A stretch of 47,475 bases of DNA from Vibrio sp. Hep-1b-8. Its GTDB lineage: Bacteria; Pseudomonadota; Gammaproteobacteria; Enterobacterales; Vibrionaceae. Every line of letters begins with the position of its first letter. The first letter of the stretch is position 1. The stretch lies in assembly GCF_006124995.1 (NCBI RefSeq), contig NZ_QEWN01000006.1:1-47475 (forward strand). Direction: 5' to 3'. The notes below the pieces were generated by a model, which did no database searches, was not told the origin of the DNA, and was given only the letters and a program-made list of their open reading frames with translations. The position numbers and the translations under genes were made by a program. Shown here piece by piece: positions 17,149 through 24,752 of this stretch.

Positions 17149-19317
17149 ATGGATACTACGAAAAGCGGTAATGCTGCTAATCCTTTGGACTTATTGACAT
17201 TTAACGGAGCCAAAAGAGTTCCTCTTATCCTTCAATCTGAGGCATCAGAATGTGGTCTTGCCTGCCTAGCGATGGTCTCATCTTTTTATGGTCAAAAGGT
17301 AAACCTTTCATCACTACGTAAACATGTGGTCGTTGGTTCTCAAGGAATGAACTTAAAACAATTAATGTCGGTTTCGGGTGCCATCAATCTATCATCAAGA
17401 GCATTGCAGTGTGATCTAGAAGAAATAAAGCTTCTGAAATTGCCGTGTATTCTCCACTGGAATCTTGATCATTTCGTTGTGTTAACGGGTGTGAGTAAAA
17501 AATGGTTATCAATAAATGATCCGGAGCGAGGAAAAAGGAAAATTTCGTTACAAGAGTTTAGTGAATGCTTCACAGGAATAGCGTTAGAGTTAACGCCAGC
17601 GAGTAAATTCAAAAAACAAGATACTAGAGTGGTGATGAAAATAAGTCAGCTCTGGAGCAAAATGACCGGACTAAAGAGCTCCCTTATCTCCCTCTTTTTT
17701 GTGTCAATCGTCATACAGGCCTCTCAGCTGATATCACCATATTATCTGCAATGGGTGATTGATAACGTACTACTTAGTAACGATAAACCCCTATTACAAG
17801 TAATGGCGCTCGGTTTTGGACTCTTAGCCCTTATTCAAGTGGTAGTTAAGTGTGTAAGAAGCTGGCTTATTATTAGGTTAAATTGCGCAATCAACATCCA
17901 GATGGGAGCGAACTTGTTTCATCATCTAGTCAGACTCCCATTAGACTATTTTGAAAAAAGGCATATAGGAGATGTCGTTTCTCGGTTTGGTTCACTAAAT
18001 ACAATTCGTGAGTTTCTTACGCAAGGAATCATTGAGTCATTAATTGATGGGTTAATGGCGATTGTTGTGCTCGTTATGATGTATGTGTATAGCCCAAGTC
18101 TTACTTTTCTGGTGATAGGTTTTGTTTTTTTATCGTTTGTCATTCAAATGGCTTTTTACTATCCGAACAGACGAGTTACAGAAGAGTCTATCGTCGCGGG
18201 CGCAAAGGAAGATTCTATATTTTTGGAGACCATAAGAGGCATCCAAACGATAAAGCTATTTAGTCACGAAACAGCAAGGCAAAACACATGGCTTAATCGA
18301 TATGCCGAGGTCATAAATACGGATATTCGCTTGGGTAAGTTAAGCATTGCGGAAGAAAGTCTTGAAAATTCACTTAACAGCTTAGAGCTAATATTAGTCA
18401 TTTATTTTGGGGCGTTGATAGTGATGGAAGAACAACTATCCGTAGGAATGTTGATAGCATTTCTGGCATATAGAAGCCAATTTACTTCCAGTATTTTTTC
18501 CCTAATTGATAAATTAATAACATTTAAGTTAATAGGTTTACATCTAGAGCGATTATCAGACATCACTTTCGAGGAAACCGAAAATGATGATGGTTCAGTC
18601 ATTCTTCCTCATTCTGTCCAAGGTTATATAAAAGTGAGTAACTTATGGTTTCGATATTCTGACAATACAGACTGGATACTGAAGGATATTTCATTTGAGA
18701 TTGCGCCTGGTGAGAGCGTCGCTATCGTCGGCCCTTCAGGTTGTGGCAAAACAACATTACTCAAGCTTATCCTTGGACTGTTAAAGCCAAATAGTGGCAG
18801 CATTTATATAGATAATGTAAATATCAATGAGGTGTCAGTTACAAGCTACAGAGGTATACTGGGTAGTGTAATGCAAAATGACAGTTTGTTTTCAGGAACC
18901 TTAACCGAAAACATCACAATGTTTGATGTGGATAATTTTCAAGAAGAAAAAATGGTTAGATGTTGTAAGACTGCCTGTATTTGGGACGAAATAAATCAAT
19001 TACCTATGGGATTTCATACTCAGGTTGGAGATATGGGAAGCAGCTTCTCGGGCGGCCAATTGCAGCGAATTTTCTTAGCCAGGGCTCTCTATAAGGAACC
19101 AAAAGTTTTATGCCTGGATGAGTCTACAAGCCATTTAGACTCAGACAATGAGAAAACGATAAACGTAAATATAAACCAACTCAAAATAACCAAGATTGTG
19201 ATAGCTCACCGTAAAGAGACGATCAGATCAGCTAACAGAGTCATAAATTTAAATCCTAATTCTATGACTCAAGCTGAAGAGTACTTTAATCAACCAACGA
19301 ACAGTGATACAGGGTAG
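17149..19317 (+). CDS. Peptidase-containing ABC exporter (C39 bacteriocin-type)
   Basis: A 722-residue exporter that should cleave leader peptides and pump the core across the inner membrane. The C39 peptidase domain (about 22-145) has Gln-29, Cys-35 (SECGLACLAM), His-108 (LDHFVV) and Asp-124 (INDPERG), so the triad is complete. A six-helix transmembrane domain follows (about 165-450). The ATPase domain has Walker A GPSGCGKTT, signature FSGGQLQR, Walker B VLCLDES and the switch histidine in IAHRKE. The last residues (DTG) and the stop codon come from an antisense IS remnant starting at about 19307, so the native C-terminus may have been trimmed by a few residues. All catalytic parts precede this point. 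Confidence 0.88.
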   Translation: MDTTKSGNAANPLDLLTFNGAKRVPLILQSEASECGLACLAMVSSFYGQKVNLSSLRKHVVVGSQGMNLKQLMSVSGAINLSSRALQCDLEEIKLLKLPCILHWNLDHFVVLTGVSKKWLSINDPERGKRKISLQEFSECFTGIALELTPASKFKKQDTRVVMKISQLWSKMTGLKSSLISLFFVSIVIQASQLISPYYLQWVIDNVLLSNDKPLLQVMALGFGLLALIQVVVKCVRSWLIIRLNCAINIQMGANLFHHLVRLPLDYFEKRHIGDVVSRFGSLNTIREFLTQGIIESLIDGLMAIVVLVMMYVYSPSLTFLVIGFVFLSFVIQMAFYYPNRRVTEESIVAGAKEDSIFLETIRGIQTIKLFSHETARQNTWLNRYAEVINTDIRLGKLSIAEESLENSLNSLELILVIYFGALIVMEEQLSVGMLIAFLAYRSQFTSSIFSLIDKLITFKLIGLHLERLSDITFEETENDDGSVILPHSVQGYIKVSNLWFRYSDNTDWILKDISFEIAPGESVAIVGPSGCGKTTLLKLILGLLKPNSGSIYIDNVNINEVSVTSYRGILGSVMQNDSLFSGTLTENITMFDVDNFQEEKMVRCCKTACIWDEINQLPMGFHTQVGDMGSSFSGGQLQRIFLARALYKEPKVLCLDESTSHLDSDNEKTINVNINQLKITKIVIAHRKETIRSANRVINLNPNSMTQAEEYFNQPTNSDTG

Positions 19318-19423
19318 CGGTGCTAATGCCTTCTTCTTTTGATAGTTGACTCACTGACATTGAGTACGGAGGCAGTAGCTTCTTTAATATCGCTTCTTTT
19401 CTTTCTGTTGGAATACGAGACAC
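19307..19423 (-). pseudogene. Truncated IS3-type transposase OrfA (N-terminal 39 residues)
   Basis: Read on the minus strand from a GTG at 19423, the frame gives MSRIPTERKEAILKKLLPPY and continues to KEEGISTATLY. That is the helix-turn-helix start of IS3-type OrfA proteins, which usually go on with NWRK. Here homology ends at TLY and the frame runs into the antisense strand of the ABC gene. It is non-functional. Confidence 0.65.
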
Positions 19424-19504
19424 TATTCACTCTTTACGCCCCAAACTGGTTCAATTTTAACAGTGACATCTATCCTGCCAGAGGGGGGATCTCTGCCAGT
19501 ATCA
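19307..19504 (-). mobile_element. IS3-type element fragment, left end with orfA start
   Basis: A 198-base fragment reading leftwards. Its outer end is taken at about 19504, where the minus strand begins TGATACTGGCAG. It contains the first 39 codons of an IS3-type OrfA (see next entry) and stops abruptly at about 19307 inside the last codons of the ABC exporter gene. The rest of the element is absent. The outer end abuts a kdgK fragment. The family call is by recognition of OrfA only. Confidence 0.6.
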
Positions 19505-19513
19505 AATGATCTA

Positions 19514-19652
19514 TTTTAGCGCTGGTTATCTAGCAAAACGAATTTTAGGCGGAGATCTTGCTGAGTCTGCGCTTGCTGGGCACAAAGTGGCTGGTACTGT
19601 TATTCAACATCGTGGTGCGATTATTCCAAGCCAAGCGATGCCAATTATTTAA
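19514..19652 (+). pseudogene. kdgK: 2-keto-3-deoxygluconate kinase, C-terminal remnant
   Basis: About 45 codons encode FSAGYLAKRILGGDL and continue through VAGTVIQHRGAIIPSQAMPI to a TAA. That is the C-terminal end of a PfkB-type KDG kinase; the usual GD before the SFSAGYLAKR-like segment, which carries the catalytic Asp, is missing. Everything upstream is replaced by the IS fragment ending at 19504. It lies 10 bases before eda. An intact kdgK-eda pair would phosphorylate and cleave KDG; this copy cannot. Confidence 0.75.
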
Positions 19653-19662
19653 GGAACCTGAA

Positions 19663-20286
19663 ATGAAAGATCTTAACCAACAACTTGCAGAAATTAAAGT
19701 CGTCCCTGTCATCGCAATCAAAGATGCTGGCAAAGCGGTTAAACTGGCACAGGTACTCATTGAGAATGGTCTTCCGTGTGCAGAAGTCACTTTCCGTACA
19801 GAAGATGCGGTATTGGCGATCAAAAACATGCGTGAAGCTTATCCAGAGATGCTAATTGGTGCGGGAACCGTGTTAACAAGTGCGCAAGTCGATGATGCGA
19901 TTGATGCGGGTGTCGACTTTATTGTTAGCCCAGGTTTCAACCCAACGACGGTAAGATACTGTCAACAGCGCAACGTAATGATTGTCCCTGGCGTTAACAA
20001 CCCAAGCTTGGTTGAACTGGCGATGGAAATGGGTTTACGCACCCTGAAGTTTTTCCCTGCGGAGCCTTCAGGAGGTGTCGCTATGCTTAAAGCGCTATCT
20101 GCTGTCTACCCAGTGAAATTTATGCCTACAGGTGGTGTTAGCCCAAATAATGTAAAAGACTACCTATCGATATCGTCTGTTTTAGCTTGTGGCGGTACTT
20201 GGATGGTTCCTGGTGATCTCATTGATAACGAGCAGTGGGATGATTTGGCGAAACTGGTACGTGAGGTGGCAGGTATTATTGCTTAG
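19663..20286 (+). CDS. eda: KDPG / KHG aldolase
   Basis: Eda cleaves 2-keto-3-deoxy-6-phosphogluconate to pyruvate and glyceraldehyde 3-phosphate, the last step of the Entner-Doudoroff route and of hexuronate breakdown. The 207-residue length is typical. The conserved AEVTFRTEDA, GAGTVLTSAQ, FIVSPGFNP and the Schiff-base lysine segment LKFFPAE are present, with FMPTGGV near the end. The ATG at 19663 follows AAGGAACCT; the frame is open upstream to 19558 only because it crosses the kdgK remnant in another frame. With kdgK broken, its promoter may have been lost or replaced. Confidence 0.93.
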   Translation: MKDLNQQLAEIKVVPVIAIKDAGKAVKLAQVLIENGLPCAEVTFRTEDAVLAIKNMREAYPEMLIGAGTVLTSAQVDDAIDAGVDFIVSPGFNPTTVRYCQQRNVMIVPGVNNPSLVELAMEMGLRTLKFFPAEPSGGVAMLKALSAVYPVKFMPTGGVSPNNVKDYLSISSVLACGGTWMVPGDLIDNEQWDDLAKLVREVAGIIA

Positions 20287-20309
20287 CACTCATCGATTAA
20301 CTTTCATTT

Positions 20310-20337
20310 AACGCCTGCGATGACGCAGGCGTTTTTG
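20310..20337 (+). terminator. Rho-independent terminator after eda
   Basis: A stem AACGCCTGCG / CGCAGGCGTT with a small loop is followed by five T. Confidence 0.85.
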
Positions 20338-20442
20338 TATCTAACGTTGCTGTTTATTACAAATCACTATTTTACGAGCTTACAAATCGATAGGAGACCG
20401 CTTTCGATGGCATGAGCTGAGATAGGAAAAGCCTAATGGGCG

Positions 20443-20973
20443 TTAGAATGGGCTCTCTTTACCGAGTTCATTGCAGATTGCAACAATCGCCAAAGAAAGC
20501 CCTGATTTAATAATCTGTTGCTGGCGTTGAAGCTGAAGCTGGTAAAACTCTAAATCGATATCGCCATCTGGCTCTGAAACCTCTAATTGAACCATTCCCA
20601 TAGTTTGAACCAAATTGAGTTTTTTTATCGGCGCTAGGATGGTTGGATCAGTAAAATCGTAGTCGGTGGCATCGCTATTGAGCGTATTTTTGATTTTGAT
20701 AATGTCTTCAATGTCGTGGTAGACGTTATCGGGAAGTACACCTAGACCATAGAGTAGTTTTAAACGTACCGACAGATTACCTAGTGGGCCGGAATCATGC
20801 AGTAAGGGACCAACAACAGATTGCACCGCAAAGTTATCTTTTTGGAAGATTCTCTGTATTAGCGCGTCAATTGACTCGTCAAATACATCTACGGCAGCAA
20901 TGAAAAAGCCACGCACCGAAGGGGCGCTATTGAGTCGCTCTATTATTTCAGTTTCACTAATTTTCTCTGCCAT
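20443..20973 (-). CDS. mtlR: Mannitol operon repressor MtlR
   Basis: A 176-residue protein of the MtlR/YggD family, which lowers expression of the mannitol operon. Family-like segments are VRGFFIAAVDVFDESIDALI and the conserved GPLGNLSVRLKLLYGLGVLP near the middle. It is the last gene of mtlA-mtlD-mtlR on the minus strand, 59 bases after mtlD, which is the standard order in vibrios and enterics. Members act with the PTS HPr protein; direct DNA binding is uncertain for the family. A hairpin at 21000-21020 separates it from mtlD. Confidence 0.92.
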   Translation of the reverse strand: MAEKISETEIIERLNSAPSVRGFFIAAVDVFDESIDALIQRIFQKDNFAVQSVVGPLLHDSGPLGNLSVRLKLLYGLGVLPDNVYHDIEDIIKIKNTLNSDATDYDFTDPTILAPIKKLNLVQTMGMVQLEVSEPDGDIDLEFYQLQLQRQQQIIKSGLSLAIVAICNELGKESPF

Positions 20974-20999
20974 ATACTGAACTAATTACTTTGTTGTAA

Positions 21000-21020
21000 A
21001 GGGGAGGTTTAACTCCCCCT
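21000..21020 (-). other. Hairpin between mtlD and mtlR
   Basis: AGGGGGAG and CTCCCCT arms flank a short loop on the minus strand between the two cistrons, followed by TTACAAC rather than a T-run. It probably modulates the relative amount of mtlR message by stabilisation or partial termination. Confidence 0.4.
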
Positions 21021-21032
21021 AGTTTATTGTCG

Positions 21033-22181
21033 TTATAGTGTCTCGAAGATCGCTTTGATCTTAGTGACTTCTTTACTGTGTTCTTTTAAGCCAGTGTAGA
21101 GAGCCAGCGTTTTACTAACGCCTAACTCTTTTAGGCTCTTTTGCAACTCAACGGCCTGCGGATCATCGCTGTTATGGTATTTAAGTGCAGCTGCAATTCC
21201 TTTTAAAAGCGTTTTATTTTCAGTGCCATACTCGATTGTACCCAGTAATGGCTTCACTAATCTATCGTTTGCCCCTAATTTACGAAGAGGTTGTCTTCCA
21301 ACGCGATCCACTTCATCGACTAAATAAGGGTTAGCAAAGCGGCTGAGGATCTTTTCTATGTATGCGTTGTGCATGTCTGGGGCAAAACCATAACGACGAA
21401 TGAGGACTTCACCACTCTCACGCATTGCTTGTTTAACATCGGCGTAAATTTTGGGATCTTCTATCGCTTCGCGGATTGTGCGATGACCTTTAAGGCAGCC
21501 TAAGTAGGCGGTGACGCAATGACCTGTATTGAGCGTAAATAATTTTCGTTCTACAAACGCCATTAGGTTATCGGTTTTCTCCATGCCTGAAATATCAGGA
21601 ATTTCTCCTTTGAACTGCTGCTCATCGACGATCCATTCACTGAAACTTTCCACCGTCACTTCGAGTGGGTCGTCATTCGCTGCTTCCGCTGGTGGAACAA
21701 TGCGATCGACAGCCGAGTCTACAAATCCGACTAGCTCATCAGCCTTCGAATGAAGCGATGCATCGAGATGCTTGTATACCTGGCCTTTTAAGTGAGTCGT
21801 ACCTCGGATCATGTTTTCACATGCGATGATGTTGAGTGGCTTGTCGTTATTAACGGCAAAACGTTTAGTAATACCTGCCGCAATGGTTTTGGCAATGATG
21901 TCTAGTACATTTGGCCCAACCGCCGTTGTCACCAAGTCGGTTTTAACAATACGCTCAATCACCTCTTCACTCGCCGAGTTCACTGCGGTGACATGAGTTA
22001 CTGTGTCAATTTTGCACTCTGTACCAACAACTTTGACTTTATATTCTTGCTTATGACTAAGTTGATCTACCAAAGGGACGTCAACGTCAGCAAAAGTGAC
22101 TTCTACGTCTGCATCTGCCAGCAATTTACCAATGAAGCCACGACCAATGTTACCTGCACCAAAATGGACTGCGTTTTTCAT
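21033..22181 (-). CDS. mtlD: Mannitol-1-phosphate 5-dehydrogenase
   Basis: MtlD oxidises mannitol 1-phosphate to fructose 6-phosphate with NAD in the cytoplasm. The 382-residue length is standard. The N-terminus has the Rossmann fingerprint [14 protein letters not shown], and the polyol dehydrogenase active-site segment [20 protein letters not shown] and [13 protein letters not shown] are visible. It is downstream of mtlA and feeds fructose 6-phosphate into glycolysis and to GlmS. Confidence 0.96.
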   Translation of the reverse strand: MKNAVHFGAGNIGRGFIGKLLADADVEVTFADVDVPLVDQLSHKQEYKVKVVGTECKIDTVTHVTAVNSASEEVIERIVKTDLVTTAVGPNVLDIIAKTIAAGITKRFAVNNDKPLNIIACENMIRGTTHLKGQVYKHLDASLHSKADELVGFVDSAVDRIVPPAEAANDDPLEVTVESFSEWIVDEQQFKGEIPDISGMEKTDNLMAFVERKLFTLNTGHCVTAYLGCLKGHRTIREAIEDPKIYADVKQAMRESGEVLIRRYGFAPDMHNAYIEKILSRFANPYLVDEVDRVGRQPLRKLGANDRLVKPLLGTIEYGTENKTLLKGIAAALKYHNSDDPQAVELQKSLKELGVSKTLALYTGLKEHSKEVTKIKAIFETL

Positions 22182-22294
22182 AATACTTACCTACCAAAAT
22201 CTAAAATTTGACGAAAACGAATCTAGGTTGAGGTCAACCGCATAGGGGGTGACAGCCGACCTCAGTTTGCTCAGGAGCAAAATATAAGAAGCAA

Positions 22295-24247
22295 TTAGGC
22301 TGCTTGTTGACCGCCAAGGATGGTGAGAATTTCTTCTATGTCCTTAGTGCTTGTCAGTTTTTCAATTGCTTCAGGCTCATCGAGCGCGTTTGTGATGGTG
22401 GTAATGACTTGAATGTGTTCGTCGTTTTTGGCTGCAATGCCGATAACAAGTTTGGCGATATCTTCGTCGTCTTCTGTAAATTGGATACCTGCGGGGTATT
22501 GGCAGATAACGATGCCTGTTTTCTTCACGCGGTCTTTTGCTTCAACCGTACCGTGTGGTACTGCAATTGACTCACCAAGATAAGTGGATACAAGCGCTTC
22601 ACGCTCAAACATCGCGTCAACGTATTCGGGTTCTGCGTAACCCAGTTCCACGAGTTTGTTTCCCGCAAAACGAATTGCTTCCTCTTTGCTGTTCGCTTGT
22701 AAACCTAAATGAATGTTTTTACGTTCAATCTGGAATACTGATGGCTGTTGTGGTTCATAGTTATCATCGTTAGCAGCAAGTACAGAGACTTTGATAAGTT
22801 TGTCATCGTTCGCTGCCGATTGTTTCTGTGCTGCAAGCAGCTTCATGACTAGCTGGTTGTACATTTCGCTGTCTAGAAAGTTAGTCAATGAAATGTGTTG
22901 TGCATTTGGTGCGTGTTTACGAGCTCGATCGGTCAAATCTTTGTGAGTAATCACGATATCGGCACTCTCTGTTAAGCTGTTGATAGCAAGATTGGTAACG
23001 CTGATGTTGAGACCCGCGGATTGAACTTTTTTACGCAACATACTTGCCCCCATCGCGCTGGAGCCCATACCTGCGTCACATGCCACTACGATGCTTTTTA
23101 CATCGGCAAGTTCTGTATTGCCTTTGCTTTGGCTGTGTGCAGCACCATTTGATTTAGATGCCGCTTTCATATCTTTCATCTGTGATGTTGCTTTTTCTAG
23201 CGCTGCCTCATCACCGTCTTCCTCTGTTGATGTTTGTGTCTTCATTAGCACGGCTGCCACAGCAAATGATACGCCAGTTGCAGCGGCAATTGAGGCCAGT
23301 ACGCCAACAATGGAAGCTTTTTGTGTCATCAGTAAAATCGCGAAGATAGAACCAGGAGAAGCCGGAGACACAATTCCTGCATTGAACATCACAAGAACGA
23401 AGACACCTGTCATACCACCTGCAATTGCTGCAAGAATTAAGCGTGGATTCATTAGAATGTACGGGAAGTAGATCTCATGAATACCGCCAAAGAAATGGAT
23501 AATCGAAGCACCACCGGCTGTTTGTCGTGCGGTTCCTTTACCAAACACCATGTACGCAAGCAGAATTCCTAAACCAGGACCTGGGTTAGCTTCGATCAGG
23601 AAGAAAATAGATTGTCCTGCTTCTGAGGCTTGCTGGATCCCCAGTGGTGAGAAGATACCGTGGTTAATGGCGTTGTTAAGGAATAAGATCTTCGCGGGTT
23701 CAACAAAAATGGAGGTCAAAGGTAGAAGGTGTGCTGACACCAAGAAGTTTACGCCAGCCGCTAGGCCACCGGATAGAACTTTGACAAACGGACCAATAAA
23801 TAGATAAGCAAGAATGGCGCAAATCATGCCGATGATGCCCGCTGAGAAGTTGTTTACCAACATCTCAAAACCACTTTTCACTTTACCGTCAATGTAGTTG
23901 TCGAATTTTTTGATTGCCCAGCCACCGAGTGGACCAACCATCATAGCGCCCATGAACATTGGGATGTCTGTGCCGACAATCACACCCATAGTGGTGATTG
24001 CACCGACAACAGCTCCTCGTTCTCCACCAATTAACTTACCGCCGGTATAGCCGATCAGTAATGGCAGGAGATAGGTAATCATAGGCCCAACCATGGATGC
24101 TAGTGTCTCATTTGGCAGCCAGCCTGTTGGGATAAATAGTGCGGTAATAAAGCCCCACGCGATAAACGCGCCAATGTTAGGCATTACCATATTAGACAGA
24201 AAACGACCAAAATTTTGTATCTTGATCTTCGCATCTGGTGATATCAT
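22295..24247 (-). CDS. mtlA: PTS mannitol-specific EIICBA
   Basis: This 650-residue inner-membrane permease takes up mannitol and phosphorylates it to mannitol 1-phosphate. The IIC membrane domain occupies about residues 1-335 (MVMPNIGAFIAWGFITALFI; NNAINHGIFSPLG; GGIHEIYFPYILMNPRL). The IIB domain carries the phosphocysteine in VVACDAGMGSSAMG at about residue 390. The IIA domain carries the phosphohistidine in STYLGESIAVPHGT at about residue 555. All three domains are intact. A TAGGAG ribosome-binding site precedes the ATG. The long upstream gap holds CRP-like sites. Confidence 0.96.
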   Translation of the reverse strand: MISPDAKIKIQNFGRFLSNMVMPNIGAFIAWGFITALFIPTGWLPNETLASMVGPMITYLLPLLIGYTGGKLIGGERGAVVGAITTMGVIVGTDIPMFMGAMMVGPLGGWAIKKFDNYIDGKVKSGFEMLVNNFSAGIIGMICAILAYLFIGPFVKVLSGGLAAGVNFLVSAHLLPLTSIFVEPAKILFLNNAINHGIFSPLGIQQASEAGQSIFFLIEANPGPGLGILLAYMVFGKGTARQTAGGASIIHFFGGIHEIYFPYILMNPRLILAAIAGGMTGVFVLVMFNAGIVSPASPGSIFAILLMTQKASIVGVLASIAAATGVSFAVAAVLMKTQTSTEEDGDEAALEKATSQMKDMKAASKSNGAAHSQSKGNTELADVKSIVVACDAGMGSSAMGASMLRKKVQSAGLNISVTNLAINSLTESADIVITHKDLTDRARKHAPNAQHISLTNFLDSEMYNQLVMKLLAAQKQSAANDDKLIKVSVLAANDDNYEPQQPSVFQIERKNIHLGLQANSKEEAIRFAGNKLVELGYAEPEYVDAMFEREALVSTYLGESIAVPHGTVEAKDRVKKTGIVICQYPAGIQFTEDDEDIAKLVIGIAAKNDEHIQVITTITNALDEPEAIEKLTSTKDIEEILTILGGQQAA

Positions 24248-24513
24248 AGGAGTTCCCCGTTTGATGTTCTGATGAATATTGTAGTAGTACGGTTCGCCAA
24301 AACCGCTTGATTGCTTAGTACCTAATCAATTTACCACACAACTTTCTTTTAGAACTGACAACGGGTTTTTTGTGATGTCTCTCTCTAAATTCGCCTATAT
24401 CAAACCTTTTTTTAGTGACCTATTACCCTTTCTGACAATGTAATTTTGCTACAAATTCAAAGATACAAAATTGTCAACAATATTTTAATGTTTTATGTCT
24501 CAATAATGAAATG

Positions 24514-24525
24514 TCACAGCTGTGA
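24514..24525. promoter_or_regulatory. Perfect palindrome TCACAGCTGTGA upstream of mtlA
   Basis: A 12-base perfect palindrome about 270 bases upstream of the mtlA ATG. Both half-sites resemble CRP half-sites (TGTGA), but they are back-to-back rather than separated by 6 bases in the usual orientation. A further TGTGA follows at 24531. Confidence 0.35.
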
Positions 24526-24581
24526 TTGAATGTGATTTAGATCTCTTAATGATTATGATTTTTTCGGGATTTGTTGCTTAA

Positions 24582-24597
24582 TGTGATGCTTATCTCA
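24582..24597 (-). promoter_or_regulatory. CRP-like site upstream of mtlA
   Basis: TGTGA, six bases, TCTCA matches nine of ten positions of the CRP consensus TGTGA-N6-TCACA. It lies about 335 bases upstream of mtlA. CRP activation of mannitol genes is established in enterics and vibrios, so the site fits the context. Confidence 0.5.
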
Positions 24598-24715
24598 ATT
24601 GGTGTCTGTGTAAAATTCAATCAAATGGTGATCTGTGTCTAATTTTGTTGTTTTTGTAGCAAAGTAACAATTAACAAAAGCCTGAGTGTCGATATGAACT
24701 GGACTTGGTCTGTTA

Positions 24716-24746
24716 TGAAAAGAGGGGCAGAGTAAGTCTCTGCCCG
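24716..24746 (-). terminator. Terminator after the TRAP substrate-binding gene
   Basis: On the minus strand a perfect 8-base stem GGGCAGAG / CTCTGCCC with a 5-base loop is followed by CTCTTTTC, 8 bases after the stop codon. Confidence 0.75.
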
Positions 24747-24752
24747 CTAGGA

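Larger units (their letters stand above)
24248..24752. other. mtlA upstream regulatory region (505 bases)
   Basis: No gene is seen. On the mtlA-distal side lies a CRP-like half-perfect site (24582-24597) and a perfect palindrome TCACAGCTGTGA (24514-24525). The 230 bases next to mtlA contain several small inverted repeats (CGGTT/AACCG near 24290; TTGATT/AATCAA near 24308-24329). In Vibrio cholerae a small RNA, MtlS, is made antisense to the mtlA leader; a counterpart here is possible on the plus strand but I cannot recognise it with certainty. The dctP terminator ends the region. Confidence 0.5.
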
